From Pseudomonas tolaasii NCPPB 2192 (GTDB lineage: Bacteria; Pseudomonadota; Gammaproteobacteria; Pseudomonadales; Pseudomonadaceae), in NCBI RefSeq assembly GCF_002813445.1, contig NZ_PHHD01000001.1, positions 868,001 to 932,000 on the forward strand: a stretch of 64,000 nucleotides of DNA, written 5' to 3'. Made by a program: the position numbers and the translations under genes. The number at the start of each line of letters is the position of its first letter. The first letter of the stretch is position 1. Positions 11,514 to 17,835 of this stretch are shown in pieces. The notes beneath the pieces are model-generated. The model searched no databases. It saw only the letters and a list, made by a program, of their open reading frames with translations, and was not told where the DNA came from.

Positions 11514-11610
11514 TCATTGCCCAGTCTGCAACAGGCTTTTTCCATCAAGGTAGCGCTATCCTGAAAAGAATTAAGTAACATTCATACGCAATATCTGAAC
11601 ATCTCCTACT

Positions 11611-11671
11611 GGAGGTGGACTATATGTATGACTCAGTAGTGAACGTCCCATCCCTCCACAGGAGAATGAAT
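11611..11671 (+). promoter_or_regulatory. In-frame upstream start with strong ribosome binding site before pqqA
   Basis: GGAGG at 11611-11615 stands 8 bases before an ATG at 11624. That ATG is in frame with pqqA with no stop between, giving a possible 40-residue form with 16 extra residues (MYDSVVNVPSLHRRMN). The same GGAGG can pair locally with CTCC (about 11603-11607) or with CCTCCA (11653-11658), so it may also act as a translation switch. Whether the extension is translated is unknown. Confidence 0.4.
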
Positions 11672-11746
11672 ATGACCTGGTCCAAACCTGCTTACACTGA
11701 TCTGCGCATCGGCTTCGAAGTCACCATGTACTTCGCCAGCCGCTGA
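11672..11746 (+). CDS. pqqA: PqqA, PQQ precursor peptide
   Basis: A 24-residue ribosomal peptide, MTWSKPAYTDLRIGFEVTMY plus FASR, whose Glu16 and Tyr20 (ExxxY motif) are fused by PqqE to build pyrroloquinoline quinone. Length and sequence are typical. GGAG (11661-11664) gives correct spacing to this ATG; an ATG two codons earlier is too close to it. An in-frame upstream start at 11624 is described separately. A hairpin follows before pqqB, which may allow more pqqA transcript than downstream message. Confidence 0.95.
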   Translation: MTWSKPAYTDLRIGFEVTMYFASR

Positions 11747-11761
11747 TACGCCTGGTAATAC

Positions 11762-11795
11762 AACGCCTCGGTTCGCCCGGGGCGTTTTTGTTTTG
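11762..11795 (+). terminator. Terminator-like hairpin between pqqA and pqqB
   Basis: A 10-bp stem (AACGCCTCGG with CCGGGGCGTT, one G-T pair) with a 5-nt loop is followed by TTTTGTTTT. It should end or attenuate most pqqA transcripts, with pqqBCDE reached by read-through or a separate promoter. This would suit the high demand for the substrate peptide. Confidence 0.8.
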
Positions 11796-11817
11796 AGCTT
11801 TGCTTGATGGAGCGTCC

Positions 11818-12729
11818 ATGTTTGTCCAGATTCTAGGTTCCGCCGCCGGCGGTGGCTTCCCGCAGTGGAACTGCAACTGCGTGAACTGCGCAGGTTTTCG
11901 CGACGGCAGCCTGCGGGCGCAGGCGCGCACTCAGTCGTCCATTGCTATTTCCGACGACGGTGTGAACTGGGTGCTGTGCAATGCCTCGCCAGACATCCGC
12001 GCGCAACTGCAAGGCTTCGCGCCGATGCAACCCGGCCGCGCCCTGCGGGATACCGGCATCAGCGCGATCATCCTGATGGACAGCCAGATCGACCACACCA
12101 CCGGTCTCTTGAGCCTGCGCGAAGGCTGCCCGCATCAGGTGTGGTGCACCGACATGGTCCATGAAGACCTGAGCACCGGCTTCCCGCTGTTCACCATGCT
12201 GACCCACTGGAACGGCGGCCTGGCGTGGAACCGCATCGAGCTGGATACGAGCTTCACCATCCCGGCCTGCCCCAACCTGCGTTTCACCCCGCTGCCACTG
12301 CGCAGCGCCGCACCGCCCTATTCGCCGCACCGCTTCGACCCGCACCCCGGCGACAACATCGGCCTGATCGTCGAAGACCTGCGCACCGGCGGCAAACTGT
12401 TCTACGCCCCGGGCCTGGGCAAGGTCGACGCGCCGCTGCTGGAAATCATGGCCGGCAGCGACTGCCTGCTGGTGGACGGCACGATGTGGGATGACGACGA
12501 AATGCAGCGCCGTGGCGTCGGTACCCGCACCGGCCGCGAGATGGGCCACCTGGCGCAGAATGGCCCCGGCGGCATGCTGGAAGTGCTGGAGCAACTGCCC
12601 GAACAGCGCAAGGTGCTTATCCACATCAACAACACCAACCCGATCCTCGATGAAGATTCCCCCGAGCGCGCGGAACTGGTGCGGCGCAATGTCGAAGTGG
12701 CTTACGACGGCATGAGCATCGAATTGTAG
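11818..12729 (+). CDS. pqqB: PqqB, PQQ biosynthesis metallo-beta-lactamase-fold protein
   Basis: Cytoplasmic enzyme of the metallo-beta-lactamase fold acting on the Glu-Tyr-derived intermediate (hydroxylation of the Tyr-derived moiety) before PqqC. It has 303 residues, the usual length. The N-terminus MFVQILGSAAGGGFPQWNCN and the zinc-site region DSQIDHTTGLL are diagnostic. The ATG at 11818 is preferred over an in-frame TTG at 11800 because it gives the family N-terminus and has GGAG at 11809-11812. First gene of the tight pqqBCDE block; 11 bp to pqqC. Confidence 0.96.
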   Translation: MFVQILGSAAGGGFPQWNCNCVNCAGFRDGSLRAQARTQSSIAISDDGVNWVLCNASPDIRAQLQGFAPMQPGRALRDTGISAIILMDSQIDHTTGLLSLREGCPHQVWCTDMVHEDLSTGFPLFTMLTHWNGGLAWNRIELDTSFTIPACPNLRFTPLPLRSAAPPYSPHRFDPHPGDNIGLIVEDLRTGGKLFYAPGLGKVDAPLLEIMAGSDCLLVDGTMWDDDEMQRRGVGTRTGREMGHLAQNGPGGMLEVLEQLPEQRKVLIHINNTNPILDEDSPERAELVRRNVEVAYDGMSIEL

Positions 12730-12740
12730 GAGCTGACGAA

Positions 12741-13493
12741 ATGACTGACACGCCGTTGACCACCACGGAATTTGAAGCCGCCCTGCGCGCCAAGGGCGCC
12801 TTCTACCATATTCATCACCCCTACCACGTGGCGATGTATGAGGGCCGCGCCAGCCGCGAGCAGATCCAGGGGTGGGTCGCCAACCGCTTCTACTACCAGG
12901 TGAACATTCCGCTGAAAGACGCCGCGATTCTGGCCAACTGCCCGGACCGCGAGGTCCGTCGCGAATGGATCCAGCGCCTGCTCGACCACGACGGCGCTCC
13001 CGGTGAAGACGGCGGCATCGAAGCCTGGCTGCGCCTGGGCCAGGCCGTAGGCCTGGACCCCGACCAACTGCGCTCCCAGGAACTGGTGCTGCCCGGCGTG
13101 CGTTTTGCGGTGGATGCCTACGTCAACTTCGCCCGTCGTGCCAGCTGGCAGGAAGCCGCCAGCAGCTCGCTGACCGAACTGTTCGCGCCGCAGATCCACC
13201 AGTCGCGTCTCGACAGCTGGCCGCAGCATTACCCGTGGATCGACCCGGCCGGTTATGAATATTTCCGCACCCGCCTCGGCCAGGCCCGGCGCGATGTGGA
13301 ACACGGGTTGGCGATCACCCTGCAGCACTACACCACCCGTGAAGGCCAGGAGCGCATGCTGGAGATTCTCCAGTTCAAACTCGACATCCTGTGGAGCATG
13401 CTCGACGCCATGAGCATGGCCTACGAACTCAAACGCCCGCCCTATCACAGCGTGACCGACCAGCGGGTATGGCATAAGGGGATCACCCTATGA
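12741..13493 (+). CDS. pqqC: PqqC, pyrroloquinoline-quinone synthase
   Basis: Cofactor-free oxidase of the heme-oxygenase-like (TenA/PqqC) fold that performs the final ring closure and eight-electron oxidation to PQQ. It has 250 residues, full length. Conserved segments include HPYHVAMYEGRASREQIQGW near the start and the FYYQVNIPLKDAAILANC helix. GGAG lies 8-9 bases before the ATG. Its stop overlaps the pqqD start (ATGA, 13490-13493), indicating translational coupling. Confidence 0.97.
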   Translation: MTDTPLTTTEFEAALRAKGAFYHIHHPYHVAMYEGRASREQIQGWVANRFYYQVNIPLKDAAILANCPDREVRREWIQRLLDHDGAPGEDGGIEAWLRLGQAVGLDPDQLRSQELVLPGVRFAVDAYVNFARRASWQEAASSSLTELFAPQIHQSRLDSWPQHYPWIDPAGYEYFRTRLGQARRDVEHGLAITLQHYTTREGQERMLEILQFKLDILWSMLDAMSMAYELKRPPYHSVTDQRVWHKGITL

Positions 13494-13765
13494 GCTTTGA
13501 TCGCAGCAAAAAACCGGCCTGGCGTCAGGGCTATCGCTACCAGTACGAACCCGCGCAAAAGGGCCATGTGCTGCTCTACCCCGAAGGCATGATCAAGCTC
13601 AATGACAGCGCCGCGCTGATCGGCGGTTTGATCGACGGCGAGCGTGACGTGGCCGCCATCATCGCCGAACTGGACAAGCAGTTCCCCGGCGTGCCCGAGC
13701 TGGGTGAAGACATCGAGCAATTCATGGAGGTCGCCCGTGCAGAGCACTGGATTACCCTTGCCTGA
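13490..13765 (+). CDS. pqqD: PqqD, PqqA-binding peptide chaperone
   Basis: A 91-residue RiPP recognition element that binds the PqqA leader and presents it to the radical SAM enzyme PqqE. The family core is seen in YPEGMIKLNDSAALIGGLIDGE and the C-terminal helical part. It starts inside the pqqC stop (ATGA) and its last 29 bases overlap pqqE. Such tight coupling fits a stoichiometric PqqD-PqqE complex. Confidence 0.96.
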   Translation: MSFDRSKKPAWRQGYRYQYEPAQKGHVLLYPEGMIKLNDSAALIGGLIDGERDVAAIIAELDKQFPGVPELGEDIEQFMEVARAEHWITLA

Positions 13766-14888
13766 AAAGCCCCCCGTTGGCCTGCCGCTGTGGCTGCTCG
13801 CCGAGCTGACTTACCGCTGCCCGCTGCAATGCCCGTACTGCTCCAACCCGCTGGACTTTGCCGAGCAAGGCAAGGAGCTGAGCACAGAACAGTGGTTCAA
13901 GGTGTTTCGTGAAGCGCGGGAGATGGGTGCCGCGCAGCTGGGCTTTTCCGGCGGCGAGCCGCTGGTGCGCCAGGACTTGGCCGAGTTGATCGCCGAAGCG
14001 CGCAAGCTGGGGTTCTACACCAACCTGATCACCTCCGGCATCGGCCTGACCGAGCAGAAAATCAGCGACTTCAAAAAGGCGGGCCTGGACCATATCCAGA
14101 TCAGCTTTCAGGCCAGCGACGAACAAGTGAACAACCTGCTGGCCGGCTCGAAAAAAGCCTTCGCGCAAAAGCTGGAAATGGCCCGTGCGGTGAAGGCTCA
14201 CGGCTATCCGATGGTGCTGAACTTTGTGACCCATCGGCACAATATCGACAAGATCGACCGTATCATCGAGCTGTGCATTGCACTGGAGGCGGATTTCGTC
14301 GAACTCGCCACCTGCCAGTTCTACGGCTGGGCGCAACTCAATCGTGTGGGGCTGTTGCCGACTCGAGAACAGTTGGTGCGCGCCGAGCGCATCACCAACG
14401 AATACCGCGCCAAACTGGAGGCCGAAGGCCACCCGTGCAAGCTGATCTTCGTCACGCCGGATTACTACGAAGAGCGCCCGAAAGCCTGCATGAACGGCTG
14501 GGGCAGTATTTTTCTGACAGTGACGCCGGACGGTACCGCCTTGCCGTGTCACGGCGCCCGACAGATGCCGGTGCAATTTCCGAATGTGCGCGATCACAGC
14601 ATGCAACACATCTGGTACGACTCGTTTGGCTTCAACCGCTTTCGCGGCTACGACTGGATGCCCGAGCCGTGCCGGTCGTGTGACGAAAAGGAAAAGGACT
14701 TCGGTGGCTGCCGTTGCCAGGCTTTCATGCTCACGGGCGACGCCAGCAACGCCGACCCGGTGTGCAGCAAATCCGAGCAGCACGGCATCATCCTTCAGGC
14801 ACGGGAAGAAGCCGAACACGCTACCCAGACCATCGAGCAACTGGCCTTTCGCAACGAGCGCAACTCACGGCTCATCGCGAAAGGCTGA
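13737..14888 (+). CDS. pqqE: PqqE, radical SAM PqqA peptide cyclase
   Basis: Radical SAM/SPASM enzyme (383 residues) that forms the carbon-carbon bond between Glu and Tyr of PqqA. The radical SAM CxxxCxxC is YRCPLQCPYCSNP near residues 24-31. The C-terminal SPASM cysteines lie in CMNGWGSIF...LPCHGA...CRSCDEKEKDFGGCRCQ. The start is the GTG at 13737, six bases after GGAGG (13726-13730); a longer open frame back to 13644 would lie wholly in pqqD. Last gene of the pqq block here. Confidence 0.96.
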   Translation: MQSTGLPLPEKPPVGLPLWLLAELTYRCPLQCPYCSNPLDFAEQGKELSTEQWFKVFREAREMGAAQLGFSGGEPLVRQDLAELIAEARKLGFYTNLITSGIGLTEQKISDFKKAGLDHIQISFQASDEQVNNLLAGSKKAFAQKLEMARAVKAHGYPMVLNFVTHRHNIDKIDRIIELCIALEADFVELATCQFYGWAQLNRVGLLPTREQLVRAERITNEYRAKLEAEGHPCKLIFVTPDYYEERPKACMNGWGSIFLTVTPDGTALPCHGARQMPVQFPNVRDHSMQHIWYDSFGFNRFRGYDWMPEPCRSCDEKEKDFGGCRCQAFMLTGDASNADPVCSKSEQHGIILQAREEAEHATQTIEQLAFRNERNSRLIAKG

Positions 14889-14893
14889 CGGGT

Positions 14894-15052
14894 TCAACGT
14901 TTGGCGATGATATACACCGCGTGCACGATGCCCGGAATGTAGCCGCACAAGGTCAGCAGAATATTCAGCCAGAACGCGCCGCCGAATCCTACTTGCAGGA
15001 ACACACCCAGTGGCGGCAGCAGAATGGCGATGATGATACGAATGAAATCCAT
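14894..15052 (-). CDS. YqaE/Pmp3-family small membrane protein
   Basis: A 52-residue hydrophobic protein (MDFIRIIIAILLPPLGVFLQ, then GGAFWLNILLTLCGYIPGIVHAVYII). It has two transmembrane helices and the PPLGV motif of the Pmp3/UPF0057 family, small inner-membrane proteins linked to stress and membrane potential. The start at 15052 has GGAG 8 bases upstream; a longer frame to 15145 adds an unrelated polar stretch. It converges on pqqE with 5 bases between stops. It occupies the place where other pseudomonads carry further pqq peptidase genes. Confidence 0.88.
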   Translation of the reverse strand: MDFIRIIIAILLPPLGVFLQVGFGGAFWLNILLTLCGYIPGIVHAVYIIAKR

Positions 15053-15161
15053 GGGGTCAGCTCCAGAAAGTCGGCTCGTGTGAGCCGTTAAGCTAATCGA
15101 CCTTGGCGGTTTGTGAGGGTTCAGTGGAATCTGGCATTGCGCCATCCTTTAACCGACCCAC

Positions 15162-15201
15162 AAAAAAAACGCCCCCAGCCAAAAGAATCAGGCTGGAGGC
15201 G
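15162..15201 (-). terminator. Terminator of the aminotransferase gene (minus strand)
   Basis: Read on the minus strand, an 11-bp stem (CGCCTCCAGCC with GGCTGGGGGCG) with a 10-nt loop is followed by eight T. It lies 36 bases past the aminotransferase stop. Confidence 0.9.
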
Positions 15202-15237
15202 CCGCGTATGCCGCGAGACGGTTCAGGAAACGGGGTG

Positions 15238-16500
15238 TTAAACAGCGATGCCCTTGCGGCATTGCAGTTGGGCGGTGCGCACGCGGGAGAAGGCACGAGC
15301 CAGGCGCAGGAGCATTTCGTCGATGTGGTTTTTGCTGACGTTAAGCGCCGGGGTAAAGCGCAAACAGTCGGGCTGCGGGGCGGTGAGGATCAGGCCTTCA
15401 TGCAGCGCAGCCTTTACCACCGCATCCGCGGAATCATCCGACAAGGTCAGGCCCCACATCAGCCCGTTGCCGCGTAATTGGCCGTGGTCGTAACGGTAGG
15501 CCAGCCGGGCAAGGCCCTCACCCAGGTGCAAACCGGATTCGCGTATCTGCTGCAGAAAGCCGTTTTCCGTCACTGCGTCCAGCACTGCTACACCGGCGGA
15601 CGCCATCAGCGCATTGCCGTGATGGGTGCCCTCCAGCTCGCCGACTTCAAAGCAACAGGCCTTGCCGCGCGCCAGCAACGCAGCCAAGGGCACGCCGCTG
15701 CCCAGGCCTTTGCCGAGGGTGATGATGTCGGCGCGCACACCGTACTGTTCTTCTGCCAGCAAGGAGCCGCAGCGGCCGACGCCGGTTTGCACTTCATCAA
15801 GGATCAGCAAAATGCCCAGCTCGCGGCACAGGCGCTCAACGCCCTTGAGGTAGTGCTCGGTCGCGGGGATCACACCGGCCGTGCCCTGAATCGGCTCCAG
15901 CAGGATCGCAACGGTTTGCGCGTCGACCGCGGCATGCAGCGCGGGCAAGTCGTTGAACGGCACATGGCTGAAGCCCGGCAATTGCGGTTCGAAACGATTG
16001 CCGGCAGCGCCCGCCGACGCGGCCATCGCGGCAAAACTGTGGCCATGACAACCACCGCTGGCCGTGATGATGTGGTGCGCGCCTGCGCGATGCAATTGGC
16101 CCCATTTGCGCGCGAGCTTGATCGCCGCTTCGCAGGCTTGCGCGCCGCTGTTGAGCAGGTACGCCTGGTCGCTGCCGGTGAGATGGCACAGGCGGTCGGC
16201 GAGGTTGAGTTGAGCGCGGTTGTACAGGCCACCTCCCGGGTTGATCAAGGTTTGCATCTGGGCGGTCAAGGCGTTGAGCACCACCGGTGAGCTGTGGCCG
16301 AGGCTGTTGGCGCCGCCGCCCTGACTGAAGTCCAGGTAGGCACGGTCGTCACTGTCCGACAGCCACGAGCCTTCGCCGCGTACGAAAACTTGCGGAGGGC
16401 GCGCCACCGTGGGCATCAGGCATTCGCTGGAGGGGTCCTCACGCGGCGTATCAAAAAGCAGATCGTCGAGGCTCGGTGCAGGACGGCGAAACAAGTTCAC
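15238..16500 (-). CDS. Class III PLP-dependent aminotransferase (acetylornithine/ornithine type)
   Basis: PLP aminotransferase of fold type I subgroup III, 420 residues. The family marks are LDEVQTGVGR (PLP-binding Asp), the Schiff-base lysine in LGKGLGSGVPL, and NSGAQACEAAIKLARKW near the cofactor phosphate. It resembles acetylornithine/succinylornithine aminotransferases, but the true donor cannot be read from sequence; it need not be the biosynthetic ArgD. The start is GTG at 16500 with GGAGG six bases upstream. It is transcribed divergently from the LysR gene at 16710, a common arrangement in which the LysR protein controls its neighbour. Confidence 0.88.
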   Translation of the reverse strand: MNLFRRPAPSLDDLLFDTPREDPSSECLMPTVARPPQVFVRGEGSWLSDSDDRAYLDFSQGGGANSLGHSSPVVLNALTAQMQTLINPGGGLYNRAQLNLADRLCHLTGSDQAYLLNSGAQACEAAIKLARKWGQLHRAGAHHIITASGGCHGHSFAAMAASAGAAGNRFEPQLPGFSHVPFNDLPALHAAVDAQTVAILLEPIQGTAGVIPATEHYLKGVERLCRELGILLILDEVQTGVGRCGSLLAEEQYGVRADIITLGKGLGSGVPLAALLARGKACCFEVGELEGTHHGNALMASAGVAVLDAVTENGFLQQIRESGLHLGEGLARLAYRYDHGQLRGNGLMWGLTLSDDSADAVVKAALHEGLILTAPQPDCLRFTPALNVSKNHIDEMLLRLARAFSRVRTAQLQCRKGIAV

Positions 16501-16650
16501 AGTTCACCTCCCGTGGCAACGGGACTTTGGTCGGTCACCCTTGTACAACCTGGCTGGAGATTGTTTGCCTTGCCTATGTAAACGCCATCAACATAAACGC
16601 TGTTCATTGCCCGATCCGGCCCTGTAAGCCCTGCGAATAGGCGCTAGACT

Positions 16651-16667
16651 AGGCCCCCGGGGGGCCT
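16651..16667. repeat. 17-bp GC palindrome between aminotransferase and LysR genes
   Basis: AGGCCCCC-G-GGGGGCCT is a perfect inverted repeat around one central G, 43 bases before the LysR start and within the divergent promoter region. It could be an operator or a short hairpin. No protein is known for it from sequence alone. Confidence 0.4.
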
Positions 16668-16709
16668 GCGGCCATTTCGATTTTCCAGCTTTTTCGATAA
16701 GTAAGGCTT

Positions 16710-17609
16710 ATGGATTTCAAGCAACTGCGTTATTTCGTCGCGGTGTACGAGGAAGGCCACGTAGGCCGTGCTGCGGAGCGCTTATCGATCTCCCAGCCGG
16801 CGCTGTCACAACAGATTCGCCAACTGGAACAGAACCTGGATGTCAGCCTGTTCGAGCGCAGCAGCAAGCGCCTGTTGCCGACGCTGGCGGCGCACACCTT
16901 GTACAACCATGCGTTGCCATTGATCGACGGTATGCAGCAAGCGGTGGAGGCCCTGCGCAACTTCAAGGGCCAGGCGATGCGTACATTGGCCATTGGCGTA
17001 CTGCAAACCGTGCACACCAGCCTGGTCCCGCAAATGCTCGAACGCGTGCGCAAGGCTCAGCCGCACCTGGTGGTACAGATTTACGAATTGACCGGGTTGG
17101 AGATCGAGCGGCGATTGCTCAACGGCTCACTGGATATCGGTATCAGCTACTTGCCACCGCGCCAGCCTGGCTTGACCGGCGTACTGCTGTACGAAGATGA
17201 GTTGAAGGTGGTCATCCCCGATGATCACCCACTGCGGGAATTCAAGAAAGTCTCACTGAAACAGGCGGCCGAATTGCCGATGTTGCTGCTGGGGGAGGAA
17301 TTTCAGGTCCGGCAGATCTGGCAGGGCCAGTTGGCCAACCTGGGGCGGCGCCCGCAAGTACAGGCTGAGCTGAATACGATGGTGGGGATCCTCGACAGCC
17401 TGCCCCACACGAAACTGGCGACGGTGCTGCCGGGACGTTCCCAGGACGAGCACAACAGCAAGGCCCTGCTGTGGAAACCCTTGAGCGAACCGCGCGTGCC
17501 GCTGAAAGTGGGCCTGGTATGCCGCGATGTGCAACGCCAGCAGGCGACGGTGGCATTGCTGCGCACCTTGCTGGAAGACGTGATGAATGCCCCGCAGGCA
17601 GGCGCCTGA
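16710..17609 (+). CDS. LysR-family transcriptional regulator
   Basis: A 299-residue LTTR. The N-terminal winged helix (about 1-60, MDFKQLRYFVAVYEEGHVGR...QPALSQQIRQLEQNL) is followed by a substrate-binding domain (about 90-290) of the BenM/CatM-like type (LAIGVLQTVHTSLVPQMLERV). It is divergent from the class III aminotransferase (209 bp between). The rsmY gene follows on the opposite strand and shares its terminator hairpin. The effector is not predictable. Confidence 0.94.
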   Translation: MDFKQLRYFVAVYEEGHVGRAAERLSISQPALSQQIRQLEQNLDVSLFERSSKRLLPTLAAHTLYNHALPLIDGMQQAVEALRNFKGQAMRTLAIGVLQTVHTSLVPQMLERVRKAQPHLVVQIYELTGLEIERRLLNGSLDIGISYLPPRQPGLTGVLLYEDELKVVIPDDHPLREFKKVSLKQAAELPMLLLGEEFQVRQIWQGQLANLGRRPQVQAELNTMVGILDSLPHTKLATVLPGRSQDEHNSKALLWKPLSEPRVPLKVGLVCRDVQRQQATVALLRTLLEDVMNAPQAGA

Positions 17610-17625
17610 CTTTTTTGCGGGCAAA

Positions 17626-17747
17626 AGAAAACCCCGCCGAAGCGGGGCTTTGCAGACTGTTTCCCTGACATCCATTTCACTCCGCCACCCTGGCAGAATC
17701 CTACGTGTCCGTGTTGTTGCTTTGCGCTTCCTGCGCGACGTCCATGT
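17626..17747 (-). ncRNA. rsmY: RsmY small regulatory RNA
   Basis: Minus-strand small RNA of about 120 nt that sequesters RsmA/RsmE (CsrA-family) translational repressors. Seven GGA motifs are seen, at 17743-17741, 17731-17729, 17710-17708, 17701-17699, 17683-17681, 17673-17671 and 17664-17662. The second is displayed in the loop of GCGCAGGAAGCGC. The RNA ends in a GC hairpin with TTTTCTTTT (17652-17623). A GATAAT -10 (17760-17755) places the start near 17747, and an exact GacA box (17804-17821) lies about 65 bases further upstream. The position between a LysR gene and an acyl-CoA dehydrogenase gene matches rsmY in other fluorescent pseudomonads. The ends are estimates. Confidence 0.92.
17628..17652 (-). 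terminator. rsmY terminator, shared with LysR gene
   Basis: The stem CCCCGC/GCGGGG with tetraloop (TTCG on the minus strand) has TTTTCTTTT on the minus strand. On the plus strand the tail is only CTTTG, so it mainly terminates RsmY and may weakly serve the convergent LysR gene. Confidence 0.85.
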
Positions 17748-17803
17748 GAAGTAGATTATCCGTGGATCCAATTTGGCGATAGAGGACGAATAGCAGCACG
17801 TCA

Positions 17804-17821
17804 TGTAAGAGATTGCTTACA
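17804..17821 (-). promoter_or_regulatory. GacA upstream activating sequence for rsmY
   Basis: TGTAAG-AGATTG-CTTACA is an exact match to the published GacA box TGTAAG-N6-CTTACA. It is centred about 65 bases upstream of the inferred RsmY start and between rsmY and the acyl-CoA dehydrogenase stop codon. Confidence 0.9.
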
Positions 17822-17835
17822 CGCCCTCCCCGCCA

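Noticed and set aside
17253..17804. 183-codon minus-strand frame across the LysR end and rsmY
   Set aside because: It runs through RsmY and into the LysR gene; no protein signature. The RNA explains the conserved sequence.
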